A program made the translations under genes and the position numbers. Shown here one piece after another: positions 23,139 through 36,370 of a stretch of 64,000 nt of DNA (its first letter is position 1; every line of letters begins with the position of its first letter). Below the pieces are notes generated by a model. That model was not told the origin of the DNA and did not search any database. It worked only from the letters and a program-made list of their open reading frames with translations. The DNA comes from Calliopum simillimum (Eukaryota > Arthropoda > Insecta > Diptera > Lauxaniidae), in contig OX638368.1 of assembly GCA_951812925.1 (NCBI GenBank), positions 122,783,309 to 122,847,308 of the forward strand. Direction: 5' to 3'.

Positions 23139-25711
23139 GCAAAAAAAAAAAAAAAACTGCCTGCACGATTTGAGATGAAATGACCCATATATAAAATGTA
23201 TTCTCTTTTATTTTTGATGGTTCAAGGTATCATTGTCACGGCATTTGATGCTGTAAGCAATATGAAAATATAACTTAATAAAAAAACTAAAGAAACTTTT
23301 TTGGAAAATCCGGCACTGAAATAACATTTTTATTAGTCAATGGCCAAGCAATTTTTGTCGATTAAGCATGGTAATCTCTATGATTTTGAAAATTCATTAA
23401 ATATATAATAAGCTATGCATAAGCCAAGTGCTTCGACGCCTAAATTTAAAATTTTTGGAAAAGTGGAGTTAGTCACTTTGTGCTATGAACGGCTCATATA
23501 TTATTCAGTTACATCACGAGAGGATTCTATGCACCGAATATAATATTTCTTGGAGTTAAAAAGTGATCAGTTGCATTGAATCGAAGTTAAAATAAGTATA
23601 ATAAGATATCTGAAAGTGTTAAAGTCTTAAAATAAGAAAATGAATCCCCAAGGATTAAAAAGTTTAAGAAATTCGAAAAACCAATAATATCAAAAAAATT
23701 AATAAAAATGGATTAGTATTGAAAAGTATCAAATATTGTGATATCAAGAAGTTTTGAAAAAGTCATGAAAATATCGAATAAATCCAAAAGTGTTCATCCC
23801 ACTTAGCAAAAAATAATAAGAAATCTTTGACTTTGCATCAGCACTATAAAACAACATTTTTAAATTAAGTTAAGCACCTATACGGCTCAACTGTTGAACT
23901 TTTTAAAATGGAACGTTTACTAATTAAATGAAAGCTCTCTACACTCGTGATCTTAGAGGCGCTATGACCTCAATCAATTTTGCGCCAACTTTTTATTGCT
24001 GTATGATCCCAAAATAGCTTGGAAACGCAAAACAATAAAACATGCGTTTATAATATGTATAAATATAATATAATTCTTGTATTTTTCGTAATAAATCAAA
24101 CCATTTGTTAATTTGTTTGTTTTTAAATGTATTTTTATACCGAAAGGTATTTAGGTAAGTACTTGCATATATGTTTTTCCTAATGTGTTCAGCTAAAAAT
24201 ATAAAAAAATACTGATTAATTAATTCTTAAATTTGAAATCAAGTTGAAAATAAGTTTGGCGAAATAACAAGCCATAAAAAAAATTGTTCGTCAAACCATA
24301 AACTTTCTAGCATAAGTTCTAGTTGAGACACTGTTCGGAATCATATTTCAGTGAAGCTCGTTTAAACTTGTCAAACTATGCTATTTACAAACGTGAGTTT
24401 TTCATTTTAGAAATTCTTAGCATGCTACTTTAATTAATTTTCAAAAAGGAAACCTCCTTTACATGACCATCCTAATAAATCAATTCCAATGGTTTTCTTA
24501 GCATCACAAATGCATAAAGTAAATGAATCTTAATCCAAAATTTATTTCAATAATAAAGTTAAGACAAAAACGCTCGTAATTGTCATAAGCATACTTGGAT
24601 ACTTGGATTAAACAGCTCACGTTTACGATGATAAAATAGCGTCTGAAGGACGTCATTTACTGGATGTGAACGTACGCTAAATCCCGCTAACTGCAATTGC
24701 ATTTTCATCTCTAATTGAATGGTGTGACATTGTCTTTGGCCATTGCTGAGGGTCTGTTTTCATATGGCAAATTCATTCACTGTCTTACCCAGTTTTTGTG
24801 TGCTACTCATACCCATGACGATGTACATTGTACATAAATACAATTCCAAACACGTAAGGCATATGTATCACCAAGTGCACGCTTATGCTAATTTCGTTGT
24901 CACATTTGAAAACGTAAACGTTTAAAAACATTTATTCACTCTGAAGAAACGTATGTAGGTGGCAAGAGGGGATTGGGTGTTGTATGTAGTCTTCTGATGG
25001 GAATTTTTGTCAGCGCTGTTTGATGTCAAACACAATGACAACCGATGAATGAAGCGCTACAGTAAACATCATCCTAATGTTGAAAAGATGCTTCAATCGA
25101 GATGTTGTTTTGCGAGAGAAAAGAAAAATGTGATTTATTATCAATCTTGAGTTCGGTTAATTGAGTAATTAATTATTTAAATTGTACGTACGTATGATGT
25201 GTGTGAGTTTTGATTGAACAATTTGTACACATTAAATTTTTTATTTCTAAAAATTTTAAATTCGGAAAACTACGCATTTTGAATACTTAATAGGATTATT
25301 CTCCAAAATTCATTTCATATCCCTGAATGTAACACTATTGCGTATTGCATCTTAACTCGCAGTTTGGTTGGCATCTAAAAATTCGAATTACCAATGGCAA
25401 CCGAATCATTTAGTTGGCTTTGTAGTAGCCAATTTAAGCAATTTTTTAAGTTATCTTTTGGAAAAATTTTAGCGGAGTCAAATAGGGAATGGTTGCAAAG
25501 CAAAACCGAACTTTAGAAGAAAGTTTTTTTATTAAAAACTTTATAAGCAAAATAAAAATTCATCAATTGTAAATGATATCTATTTACTAGGGGTAATTTT
25601 AAAGTCCACGGAATGGGTGTAAATGTAGTGGAAATACAAATTCAATTTATTTTACTGCTGCCCATGTGAATTTTTTTTCAGAATTTTTTGGAACTTTTTT
25701 AATTGTTTTTT
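23139..25711. other. Unannotated, single-copy-looking sequence
   Basis: No element ends, tandem repeats or coding exons recognised across 2.5 kb. The part 24560-25200 is less AT-rich than the rest and carries no repeat seen elsewhere here, so it is a candidate for intronic regulatory sequence, without direct evidence. Confidence 0.35.
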
Positions 25712-26450
25712 TATACCCTACACCCAGGGTATATTCACTTTGTCCTTCCGTTTGTAACGCGGAGAAGGAGGCGTGGCAGATATAGAAAAGTATATATATT
25801 CTTGATCAGCGTCACCTTCTGAGTCGATATAGCCATGTCTGTCTGTCTGGCTGGCTGGCTGGCTGTTTGTGGAAATACATTTTTTGAGAAAACTAAGCAA
25901 GATAATTCAATGAAATTTGGTGCACAGCCTCTGTCCTCGGTCAATGGACACGCCTACCGCTCATACAAAAAATATGTTCAAAATGCAATTTTAGGAGTAT
26001 TTTTCGTGATAATGCAACCAAAATACACGTAAATACAACAAATTGTAAGCGCAAGCTCTGAAAAAAAAAAAACTGACCGAGTTCGAACAAGAAGGCCTGG
26101 CACCTCTCATATAAGAAAAAGCTTCAAAACGCTATACTGAAAGCGTTTGTTGAGATAATCGAACTAAATGTTACTCAGACACTAAAAATTATAACTGAAA
26201 GCTTCAAACAAAAATTGGATAAAATCGGACAAGAGGGCGTGGCATCTCCCTTATACGCAAAAGCTTCAAAACGCTTTACTGAAAACATTTTTTGAGATAA
26301 TCCAACCAAATTTCACTCAAATACTAAGAACTATAAATTCAAACTCTGAGAAAAAAATGGTTGAATTCGCACAAGAGGGCGTGGCACTTCCCATATAAGC
26401 AAAATTTTCAAAATACTGCAGTGCAAGTTATTTTATGTTTAGCCAGACCA
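25712..26450 (-). repeat. Dispersed repeat family A, copy 2 (reverse)
   Basis: Starts with TATACCCTACACCCAGGGTA, then GCGTCACCTTCTGAGTCGAT and a GGCTGGCTGGCTGGCTG run, and continues into three GGGCGTGGCA-containing units. Sequence right of it (26480-26690) is shared with 60110-60400. Confidence 0.78.
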
Positions 26451-27029
26451 AAGGTAACACCCTTACTAGTTTTTTTTTTTTGACCTAATTTTGGAAAGTT
26501 ATTAAATGTCCGCAAAAGTTCTGAAAAAAATCACATATAACCTTTGGACGATTCTAAGCATTTTTTGGCTTCTACATTTTTTTCGTAGATGCCTTAATTT
26601 TGAGTTGAAGAACTTTTTTCGACCGCATAAACAAAATTTCCATGTTCGAGCAGACATGTTTCGGTAAATTTTTAACCAACGAAATTGTTTAATTTAACGT
26701 TTTAAAGAAAATTTTATCTATTTTTTTTTTATACACACCTATATCTTTACTTTATCTTACCTTAAAAAAGTTATAGGTAAAAAAGTAAAAAACACAAGAA
26801 TTCGAAATTATTATTTTTTGGTTTCAACATTTTTAGCATAAGCTATTCTTTTTTTTTTGAATTTTTTAAATAAACTTTTTCGATGCCAAATTTAATTCTC
26901 TACAAAAAGTTTACTATAAAAAATATCAAAATTTTGCTTTATTTGTTGGATATATTAAAAAAACTGTAAACTGCACCCTCTCCCCGATTTTCACCCTCTA
27001 ATTTAATAGCACTCCGCGGTTTTTTCGGT
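26451..27029. repeat. Repeat segment shared with 60.1-60.4 kb, then AT-rich sequence
   Basis: GATTCTAAGC, TCGTAGATGCCTTA-like and ACCGCATAA words recur in the same order and orientation near 60230-60310. From about 26700 to 27029 no feature recognised. Confidence 0.45.
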
Positions 27030-27625
27030 GCCATTACATAATCCCCACGGACATAACCCCCATTTCGTAAGTGGGTGTTATGCCCGCAAATTATTCGGAC
27101 TTAAACCCCATTTACGAAATGGGGACTATGGCCAAAAATTTTTTCGGATATAATCCCCAGAAAAATTAAGACATAATCCCCATAACAATTATTTTGTTAT
27201 TGACAACGCCACAAGAACAAAATTAATATTTTTAGTTAAGTAAGATATTACGACTTCTCTGAAATTTGGACTGATTTTTTTTCCAATACCGGCTTGGCGG
27301 CGTCATAAATCAGTCATGAATCGGTCTTTAATATATCTAACACCTAGTTTGCTAGCCACAGTATTTTACATAAGAGTAGGGGTAAGTGGAAGCCTGCGAC
27401 CGCAGTTCAGGATTTAAAACTCCCAAAAATCTAACACCAGCCTCGCGGCGGCCCTCGGCCGCGGATCAGTCTGTAATATCCAACACCAATTCTATACATT
27501 TTTTAAATAGATTGTTGTAAAAATTTTATTGAATCTTAATTAAATTTGTCGGATATAACCCCCATTGAGATTATGTCCGAATACCAAAATGGGGATTATG
27601 ACCGAAAATTTTCGGACATCAATAG
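27030..27625. repeat. Element with repeated ACATAACCCCCAT motifs around a GC-rich core
   Basis: Variants of GGACATAATCCCCAT occur in both orientations in 27030-27190 and again in 27545-27625, around a core (27250-27490) containing GGCTTGGCGGCGTC and CTCGCGGCGGCCCTCGGCC, unusually GC-rich for this window. The arrangement suggests a non-autonomous transposon with subterminal binding motifs. Ends not defined. Confidence 0.45.
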
Positions 27626-27629
27626 ACTA

Positions 27630-28255
27630 TTTCGAAGCCTTCCTTCCGCAGCGCAGCCAATGCAGCTATGGTCAATTTTCAATTTATTTTTTCTATGAAG
27701 GCTTTCTTGAATCACCCTTAGATTGCAGCGTAATATTTTCTAACTATGGAGACACCATTATCTTTGTAATCGATCAGCAGAATCGCTTTCGAGTCCCAAA
27801 AGACTGTCTCCATGATTTTTCCAGCTCACAATGACACCTAAAAACTTCTTTGGTTGTAGTGTGACTTTGCGTGCTACTGCATAGACTCCTGTTTATACTC
27901 ATGTTCATAATGTTGAACCCAAATTTCGTCCCAAGTAACGATTCTAGCCAATACTCAATCTCTGTCGTCACTACAGAGGTCCAAAAAGTTGCTAGAATAC
28001 TTCAAGCACTTGTTTTATTTGAACTTCGTGCGCATTCGTCTTGCGCTGACCTTAGTTATGTCAAGGTTATCGTGAAGAGTTTTCAAAGTGGTTGATCTGT
28101 TGCTTCAACCATTTCCAATATTAATTTTTAGACTTCTTAAATAATTTCCGGAGTGATCCTTGCCTTGCTTGAAGAGGTTCTACCACTTGTAGATCATAGC
28201 TTACCTCTTTGCTTGACAAAAAAATTTGTAACACTACAATACTCGCTTTGCTCCA
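27630..28255 (-). pseudogene. mariner transposase relic
   Basis: On the minus strand: MEQSEYCSVTNFFV at the start (near 28252), then a broken helix-turn-helix part, then WVQHYEHEYKQESMQ-like and KSHTTTKEV and ILLIDY-like blocks typical of mariner transposases, spread over three frames with many stops. The C-terminal third beyond about 27630 is missing. Dead copy. Confidence 0.7.
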
Positions 28256-29123
28256 TATTTGAGATTTTATACGGGATTGATGTGTTGGGTCGACGATAGT
28301 TCAAAGTCTAATGACCCAAAAAATTAAATGAAAAATGCATTGGGGTAGGAGAATAATATATTGAACAGAAAAATAAATTAGCAAATTTATTTCCGAACTT
28401 AAAAACTTCCCCTCGTATATTGTAATATTATGCCACTAATGAAGCAAAATCAGGTAACATACAAGTGTCATAGCAGATGAATGGAAATAAATTAAGCTTC
28501 CTTACATATGTACATTGGTTTAAATATGCTTTTTTCAAAAACGGTTATTTTTATTTTATTTGAATTTGCAAAAAAATTTTCATATCAGCCGTTTTATTGT
28601 CAAATTGTCGAAAATATCATTTGATCACACCATTGAATTTGCGTCTTAAATTACTATCGATGTTTCCCAATGTTCAACACATGTAAATTTGGTTTCTTTA
28701 AAGTCGCAACAGCCAATCCAGGCAACGTATTGCATCAGAATATCTGCGGCAAAATGCTTTGTGTACGGTCAGTAGCCTCTTTTACGATTTTCAACGTAAT
28801 GATCAGTATATAAAATGACAATTTCAAATGAAATTATGGCTCGCCATTGGTGAAGACCAATAACAGTAAGAAAGTAAAGTAAAGAATACGTTTATTATCT
28901 GAACTCGAAAAAATCCAGTTTGGTTGGTAAAGGTTTTTCTTAAATTTTATTTTTTTTTTTTTAAAAAAACACCAGTAAATTTTACTGCGCTCTATTGAAC
29001 GTTATATGGGAGGTTCTCAAATGGAAACAAGTTACAATATTTAAAATATTTAAGTTTTAATCAATATACCAGACGATTTTATACTTTTTGTACTACATAT
29101 GTGTCGTTAAATATTAAAACTGC
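28256..29123. other. Unannotated stretch
   Basis: Nothing recognised; a T-run and A-run lie at about 28950-28967. Confidence 0.4.
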
Positions 29124-29215
29124 AAGTCCCTCACTGATAAGAAGGCAAAATAAAATAAATCAAAATCAATTCAAGGAAATGTATTTTAATTTGCCTTCTT
29201 ATCAGAGAGGGACTT
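29124..29215. mobile_element. Tiny palindromic MITE (92 bases)
   Basis: AAGTCCCTCACTGATAAGAA at the left and its near reverse complement at the right (TTCTTATCAGAGAGGGACTT), about 26 bases each, around a 40-base AT centre. Confidence 0.65.
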
Positions 29216-29221
29216 AGGCAC

Positions 29222-29420
29222 GTATGTTAGAGTAGCCCAAAATTTTTAAATTTTTGGAATTGCGCTCCCACAGCATCAAAATGTTCTCTTTGATGTAAAT
29301 AAGCACTATGTAAAATTTGGTTCGTTTCAGAGAATATTTTATGCATCCCAAACCATTTTAAAAACCGAAAAGTGGTCCTGAATATGGGAAAGTATTTCAA
29401 AATTTTAACTGATAAATGTT
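29222..29420 (+). repeat. Dispersed repeat family A, 5' segment only
   Basis: TTGGAATTGCGCTCCCAC, ATGTTCTCTTTGATGTAAA and AAACCATTTTAAAAACC match 5627-5762 in order. Confidence 0.65.
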
Positions 29421-30224
29421 TTATATGGATTTTCAGCCGCTTAATTCGAATCTGCAATTTATTTCTCTGTACGTTTTGCAGTTTTAAAGATATTGTCCAT
29501 TCAAGGTGGAAGATAAAGATATAAAATGGAATGGCCAATATCACGAAAATTATAGAATGTGCATAGCTATGGTGTTTCGTAATTTCAGAAAAAGTCTAGG
29601 ATGACAATCAATTTATGCATTTCTTGTCTTTGCAATCACTAGCGAAATTTTCCGGAAAATATTTGTGTAGAATACATAAGCCCATTAAGCCGAATTTTCG
29701 GAAAAAGGTGTCAAAAAGACCCATAAAAACAGGATATAATGGGTTGTGATGCTTAAAAAAATAGTTTGTTGTGTGATGGCATGGTGACGTTGATCAAGAA
29801 GTTTTATGAAAGCACGGAAAAACATAAAAATGTACTAACATTTGCAATTTTATTTCAACCTCCTCAGGGTGGCTATATGGGGTGCAAGGGGGTCTGAAAT
29901 AATATATTTCTCTACCTACATATATGTACCATATTGCCCACCAACTTTTCAAGTACAAGTTTTTTGACTTATGTCAGATTATAACCTCATTTTTTATTGC
30001 ATATATGTTTTCTTTCGAGCAAATCTACTGAATCCGAATTCAGTCTTGGAATTGCTCTACCTCGTATGGTTTTTGAGATATTCTAACCTAAAAGTTCAAA
30101 AACACGATATTTGAGGTTATATAGAATAAATAATATTCTTCTTGGCTATTAAAGGACTTACTCTTTTTTCATTTTTTCTAGGTCAAAAAGACCTTTTTTC
30201 TTAAAGGTTCTGGATATTTTTTTA
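29421..30224. other. Unannotated stretch left of the Tc1/mariner element
   Basis: Contains short words such as GTCAAAAAGACC twice (29707, 30181) but no defined element. Confidence 0.35.
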
Positions 30225-31120
30225 TAAAGAGTGTGTCGAAAAAACGTACCTTTTAAAAATATATAAGATATTTTATTTATTCAAATTATTCATTTTCGAT
30301 TGTTATTTCTTTCAAAATGGACAGCGAAATAAAAGTACGTGAAGAAATAGTTAAAACTTTTTAAAAAAATCCATTGTCGATTTTCAAAAAAATAGCAACA
30401 GATCTCAAGGTTCATCGTCACACTGTTTCAAAAGTCATTAAGCAGTATAAAGAAGACTTAAACATTGCACGAAAAACTGGACCAGGAAGAAAAAAAGGTC
30501 CAACAAATATTGGTAATGCAAAAGATGTCGAACAACTCTTTCGAAGAGCTCTGAACACTTCTGTCAGAAAAGCAACTCGTGTAGTTAAATGCTCTGATTC
30601 TTTTGTGAGCAGAACCAAAGCTAATGCTGGGCTGAAGTCGTATAAAGTTCAGAAATCTCCAGATAGCATTGCGGTAAAGAATTTAGAAGCGAAAAAACGA
30701 GCTAAAAAATTGAGGTCTAATTTTATAAAAAATGTACGTGCTGTGTGATGCATGATGAAACCTATGTTCTGGCAGACTTTTCACAACTTTCTGGTCAAGA
30801 TTTTTATGTGGTTGATGGACGAGGTAATATTCAGGAACAATATCGGACAAAAAAGTAAACAAAATTCCCTAAGACATGTCTGACTTCAAGCGTAAATGGA
30901 CCGGCTCCTCCAAAAAGGTAACGGAAATAACTATAAAATCGTTAATGACAGGATTCCCGGAAAAGGTGGATAGATTTATGAATTCCGATTAATATTTTAA
31001 TGTTAAATGAGTTTCTGTAACACATTAATAAATTCACATATTTTTAAGAATTTTTAAATTGAACGGTTTAAGTTTTATTTAACTTTAAGCGTGTATACGT
31101 TTTTTTCGACACACTCTTTA
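30225..31120 (+). mobile_element. Tc1/mariner-type element, internally deleted
   Basis: Terminal inverted repeats TAAAGAGTGTGTCGAAAAAA (left) and its complement at 31101-31120, each flanked by TA, the expected target duplication. At about 0.9 kb it is shorter than a full element. Confidence 0.85.
30317..30990 (+). pseudogene. Broken transposase of the Tc1/mariner element
   Basis: Starts MDSEIKVREEIVKTF at 30317, then an in-frame TAA at codon 16 (30362-30364). The frame continues through a helix-turn-helix part (DLKVHRHTVSKVIKQY) to 30748. A frameshift near 30740 moves into CVMHDETYVLADFSQL, the first catalytic aspartate block. The second and third catalytic regions are deleted; the C-terminus resumes as KSLMTGFPEKVDRFMNSD ending near 30990. 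Not functional. Related to the relic at 1590-2445. Confidence 0.8.
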
Positions 31121-33317
31121 TAATTTCAAAAATATTTTAAAAATAAGTACTAAATTTTCTCATTTTATGTTTTTTAGACTTGGCATTGGCTTCTGAGTGA
31201 CTCAATTATTAAATTCAAAAAATTATTTTGCACATTGATAGGGTAATTTTACCTTTATTTTGTTTTTAAATGAAGAAGAAGAAACAAAAATTATACAAAT
31301 AAGTACTTAAGTGTTAAATAATAGGTTCCTTATGTTAAGCTTCTGCGTAATACGATTTTCTGGAACACCCTGTATTCACAGATAAGTTCAATAGATAGAA
31401 CAAAGCCCCTAAGTTTGCATTTAGTTGGTGCAATCGATTGCATTCAAACATCTATCTATCTTATCAAATGCACAAGCGTAACATGACAATTGACAAATGA
31501 CTTCTATACTGAAGTGTGCGTACGTATTCTGGCACAAACCACTTGTTTTTACAAGATTCTTGACCCTGAAGATACTCGTAAGCCACCACATACAAATGTA
31601 TGTATATTGAGCTATAAAGTTGCATACACAATTCTTTTTAATCTGTCTGCAACATAAGAGGAAATTTAGATTTTATCGCTTCAATTTCTATTAATCATTA
31701 ATATTTTGTAAAAAATATAAGCTTTTGTAGTGCTGAAAATGTGAAATGGGACAGATACAGAGATAAAGTTGTAGAGAGGGGAAATTGTTTTTGCGTAGGT
31801 TGTGTATTTTGCAATTTGGTACACGGATGTCGTCTTTTTTTTTGAGTATTGTGAGAAATAGTTTATTAGGTGCTAAAATCTATCATTTGCAATGGTGATG
31901 GAGACATATAAGATGATTTCCTAATCTTATATGTCTCCATCGAGAATTGAAGTCTTTAGAAATTTTTGGTATTGTCATTGAACTGATAGCGAGGGCATCC
32001 AAGTCCCAAATACATCGTCTCTATCGAGTGCAATCTTTTGCGATAACTTTGATTTCTAACATTTCTAGCTTGAGCCTTTCCTTGAAAGGTTTTCATTCCA
32101 TTACAGTAACATGATTCCAACATTTTTACTTTACAAAAATCCTAACTCTTTACGGTGGTTTATATTTCTATTTATTAATGTACAAGATTTTCATGGCACA
32201 TTATGCCATTCAAGCATTGCTAGCTCGAAAAAATATAATTTAACAAAAAATATCCCATAAGAAATACTTTGTTTTTATTGGCTTGAATCAAAGTTCAGTT
32301 TTATAGCAAAAAAGAATAGCAAAGCTTTTCTAAAAACAATAATTCTAACAAAGAAAAATCTTTGAATGATTTGCTTGACATTAGTCAGACTGCTAAAGTA
32401 CAAGAAGATTATTATACCAGTACATAAAAAGACATACCCCTTAAAGATTTTCTGTTATTGTCAATGACTTCAAAATCATTTACTATGGCCAATAAAGACA
32501 ATATAAAAAGTCGTTAAAGAGAAGATTTGCATTGTAAAATTTTGCATATCAAAATAAAATTGCAATAAAAGTTCGCCACAGTTCAGCATCAGCTCCGAAA
32601 TATTTTTGCAGAGTGTGTGCACAATAAATGCATCCAGTATTTATACGCAAAAATAAAAACTTAAAGACAAATCTTATATATTTGCATATTTCGGACAGAA
32701 TATGACTAAAGATTATTTTCAGCAAAAGGTCCTTTTGCGCATGATTGGATGTTTGTTGATTCGGTGATTATTGCGGTTGTAGAATTTTATTTTTAGTTCC
32801 AGTGAAAGTGGACACAACAACGATAAAAGTTGAAAGATTGCATCAGCATCGACCGAATTCGCTTGTTCTTAAAATTGTTAATTTATTCTGCTTTCATTTA
32901 GTTATTTAAATCGTAACGTATTGTGACTCAAATGTCATGAATCGAAGTTCTTAAATAAAATGTTAACTACTTGTTAAAGTGGGCACGTGGAAATACAAAA
33001 CGATCGAAGTCGCAATTAAATTGCATAAATATTTTAAAACAAAAAACTTTGAGAAAAAAACCAGTTCCAATGATTATTACAAATGTTCCACATCAAATTA
33101 TGCCATTAATTTAGTTTATTAAGGTATTTATGGCGAATTTCAGAAAAAAAAAAAATAAGGAAATATAATGGAAATAATAAAAATGCTCCGATTTAAGCAG
33201 CACATATTAGGTCAGGTGAGAGTGGCGGCAATTGCCTAGAGTAGTCTGACCATTTTCTTGATGGCTCAATACGGGACAGAGAAAAATTTATTTTAACAGA
33301 TAGGTCAAAAGAAGTAG
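31121..33317. other. Unannotated, single-copy-looking sequence
   Basis: No transposon ends or exons recognised except the short hairpin at 31897-31941. Contains GATA-type words (ATCTATCTATCTTATC near 31450) and E-box-like CATTTG words; speculative as regulatory sequence. Confidence 0.35.
31897..31941. repeat. Perfect 18-base-pair hairpin
   Basis: GATGGAGACATATAAGAT (31897-31914) and its exact reverse complement (31924-31941) around a 9-base loop. Function unknown. Confidence 0.7.
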
Positions 33318-33546
33318 TCTACAATATATGGTCTATGGTCCATAATCTATGGTCTATAATCTTTCTTTTATGGTCTATGTGCAATAATATATTGTCTGTG
33401 ATCAGTCTTTTATGGTCTATGGTCGATAATATATGGTCAATGAACTGTCCTTTATGGTCCATAATCTCTGGACTATGATATGTCTTTTATAGACTACCGA
33501 CCATAGATATGGTCTATTATCTGACCATTATGATACATGGTCTATA
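33318..33546. repeat. Degenerate tandem repeat of TATGGTC words
   Basis: About a dozen irregular units built on TATGGTCTATAATC and CTTTTATGGTCTATG over some 230 bases. Confidence 0.7.
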
Positions 33547-33739
33547 AGCTTAAATTGTTCAATAACATAAAGAAAAATACACAAAATCCGGAACATTTCC
33601 GGGACGTTTTTGAATCTGGGATACGGTGGCAAAATCCAGGACTGTCCCGCGAAATTTGGGACGATTTGTCACTAGAAAGTATCAATCCATTTACAAAAAA
33701 AAGTTCGCTTCAAACCGCTCATTTCAAAAATCGGTTTTA

Positions 33740-34205
33740 ATTTTTAAGGAAAAAAATTTTTTTTTTTCAAACAATATGCAAATAAATAAAAAAAAGAATT
33801 TTGCATAGTTTTAGGGGACGATTTTCACTTCATAAAATTGAAGCCAATAAAAAGTCATAAATTTCAACTCTATGAAGTTTCCTCAAATTGTTGAAATTGA
33901 AGAAGTTATAGCGAATCTAAAACTTTAGTACAAAATATGAAAAACAGAATGTTCCAATACGAAAATCGCCCCCGAAAACTGTGCAATATTCTTTTTTTTA
34001 ACATTTGACATTGGAAACCGTATGCAAATAAATAAAAAAAGAATCTTGCATAGTTTTAGGAGGCGATTTTCTGTTTCAAAAACGTTTTTCATATTTTGTA
34101 CTGAGGTTTTAGATTCGCCATAACTTCTTCAATTTTAACAATTTGAGGAAATTTTTCGGAGATGAACTTTATGATTTTTTATGGGCTTCAATTCTATGAA
34201 GTGCT
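33740..34205. repeat. Inverted repeat with duplicated core
   Basis: TCAAATTGTTGAAATTGAAG and GCGAATCTAAAAC (33884-33930) recur inverted at 34110-34150. GCAAATAAATAAAAAAA plus TTGCATAGTTTTAGG occurs directly at 33778 and 34023. Probably two joined elements; limits unclear. Confidence 0.5.
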
Positions 34206-34929
34206 ATTGATTCCTTAGGGTGGTAGAAACTGCGATAATACGTACAACTAGTCGAAAAAAACATTTGAGATAAATTATTTCTTTGAAGGACAAGACATTT
34301 ACAACGATATACAAATCGTGTATTATTTAGAAGTCGAAAAAAAAAAACTTTTTATTTTTTACTTCAAAATTAAAACCGATAAGCTTTTAAAATGGAGGGC
34401 TTACAGCGAACTTTTTTTTTTTGCATAGGGATCAATACTATCTAATGGATATTGAAAATTTGGTGTGACATGTTTGCTTAATCAACTCAAATTAAAACAG
34501 AGTTATGATGGAACAATTTTGATGAAGTGTCTTTTCGACTGGCCCAAAAGTTGTATGAAAAATTTTAAAATCGTAAATCCCAATGTTTCCGCACGAAAAA
34601 TATTCAGTTTGGACTAACAATAATAATGCAATTTTTTGACCCGAGATCCGGTTATTCTAAATCGACCCGGGTTGAGCTTCTTTATTAGGAAAATGCAGAA
34701 ATCTGACTTTTTTTCTATATTTTTATATAAAACAACCACAAAACTCAATAAAATACATTTTAGCTGTTTTTAATTAAAAATAACATACAATTTCCTTTCC
34801 AAAGAACCCAAGACGTGAGAAATCGGTTGAAAAAGCACGATATTCGATAACACTAAAGTCTAAGGAGTACGGAAAAAAATTTGAAAACTACAAAAATTTT
34901 ATGACTCATAAAAAATTGGAATAAGATTG
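34206..34929. other. Unannotated stretch
   Basis: AT-rich; words such as TTTCCGCACG recur in inverted sense near 40815, hinting at a further dispersed repeat. Confidence 0.35.
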
Positions 34930-34934
34930 CATTC

Positions 34935-35530
34935 AGTTTGTCAAGAAAGTCTTTTTACATTGAAAATAAATTCATATTTCAACTAAAAAGCAAAAAAAAC
35001 GTATTTCTTTCATTTTTACCAAACTTTTTTTCACGAATAAAAGTTGCTTACTATATTTAAAAAAGATTCGTGAATAAAAAAAAAATCAACAAAAACAAAT
35101 AATACTCGATTTTTGAAGTGTCAAGAAAGTCTTTTTACAAATAAAAAGAAATGTTTTTATGTTAAATTTTTAGTATCTTCCTTGTTTACAGCCATCTTTG
35201 AATGACCACCATAAGCATCTACCACACATTCAAGATGTTTTTACATAGAAGGAATCAAATTTCCAGGTTGTAATTACTCGGTTATTTCCAATATTGTATT
35301 TTCAAATGAAGTTCGGTATTTGGTTGCCTTTCAGCGACCTTTTTCGTCAAATAGACCCACAAATTTTCGATAGGATTATAGTCGGGACTGGATGCATTAG
35401 TCATCCATCACTTTGTCACAGTTAAACTGAAGCCACATTCGCGCCATAGTCGCTTATGCTTTCGATCATTACGCTGACAGAATTTGAAATGGGGTTTTCA
35501 GTCCCTAATAAACCCGAATTGTCAAGTTTT
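34935..35530 (-). pseudogene. Tc1-like transposon relic, 3' end
   Basis: Minus-strand reading gives NDRKHKSRLWRECG-like, then SPDYNPIENLWVYLTKKV, the hallmark third block of Tc1 transposases, with stops and frameshifts. The downstream end carries TGTCAAGAAAGTCTTTTTAC at 35117-35136, and the same 20 bases recur directly at 34938-34957. Only the last third of the transposase remains. Confidence 0.75.
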
Positions 35531-36370
35531 TTAATGCAAAATGGTAACACAGTCTTTCTTTTTTTGATTTGCAGACGATAGAAGAATTGTTTCGTGCGTG
35601 GTGTGACAAAATCACTTTAGTCTTTATTCGCATATGACTTCAGTTGCTCTACTGTTGCACTCAAACGTTTCGGAATATCCATTTCTTCATCTCTATCATC
35701 AAAATTGCCAAGAGCTTGAACCATTTTCCTTTTTAATTCGAGTGGAATATTTTCATCAAAAAATCCTAAAGCAACTGCCTCCTCTGACAAATACCATAAA
35801 TGGTTTCTCATTTTGCACAATAAGGCGTTTTAAACGTTTGGATCGAAATATGCTAAGGCATCTTGAATGATACGTAAGTATTGTCGTGGAGCATTCACAT
35901 CGCTCATGTAACCGAACCAATAACGTACAAAAATACGCGTCAAGAAAACACCAGTGTTTCAAATGGTTTTCAGTTCTGATGCTGTCATTTTAAATTGCTC
36001 GCGTAGCAAAAAATTTTGAACATTGAACATTACCTTGAGCATGCGATTCATCGCGATATTTTCGTTTGCGGTCTTCTACTATTTCCAGATGATTTGCTTT
36101 GCGTTTTTGTTTTCGAGCCAGCGTACACGGAGAGAATTTTGAGCTAAAAACAATCCCAAACCAATCAATTTTGGGTGTGATTTTCAGCTTGTCCATAATT
36201 TTCTTGATATCAAGTAATAATGTGATTGTTTATCAAAAAAATTAATATGCCCATTTGAGCTCAATTCAATTCAATTTGGGATTGTTCGTAAAAAATTTAT
36301 TAAACGCTTTTGTACTTGTTTATAAAAAAAAAAAAATATTCCCATTTTTTCTTAATAATTTCTTATATAG

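Noticed and set aside
22799..23188. Two overlapping frames on opposite strands as possible genes
   Set aside because: Both fall in the right arm of the 1.65 kb palindrome and are AT-run translations.
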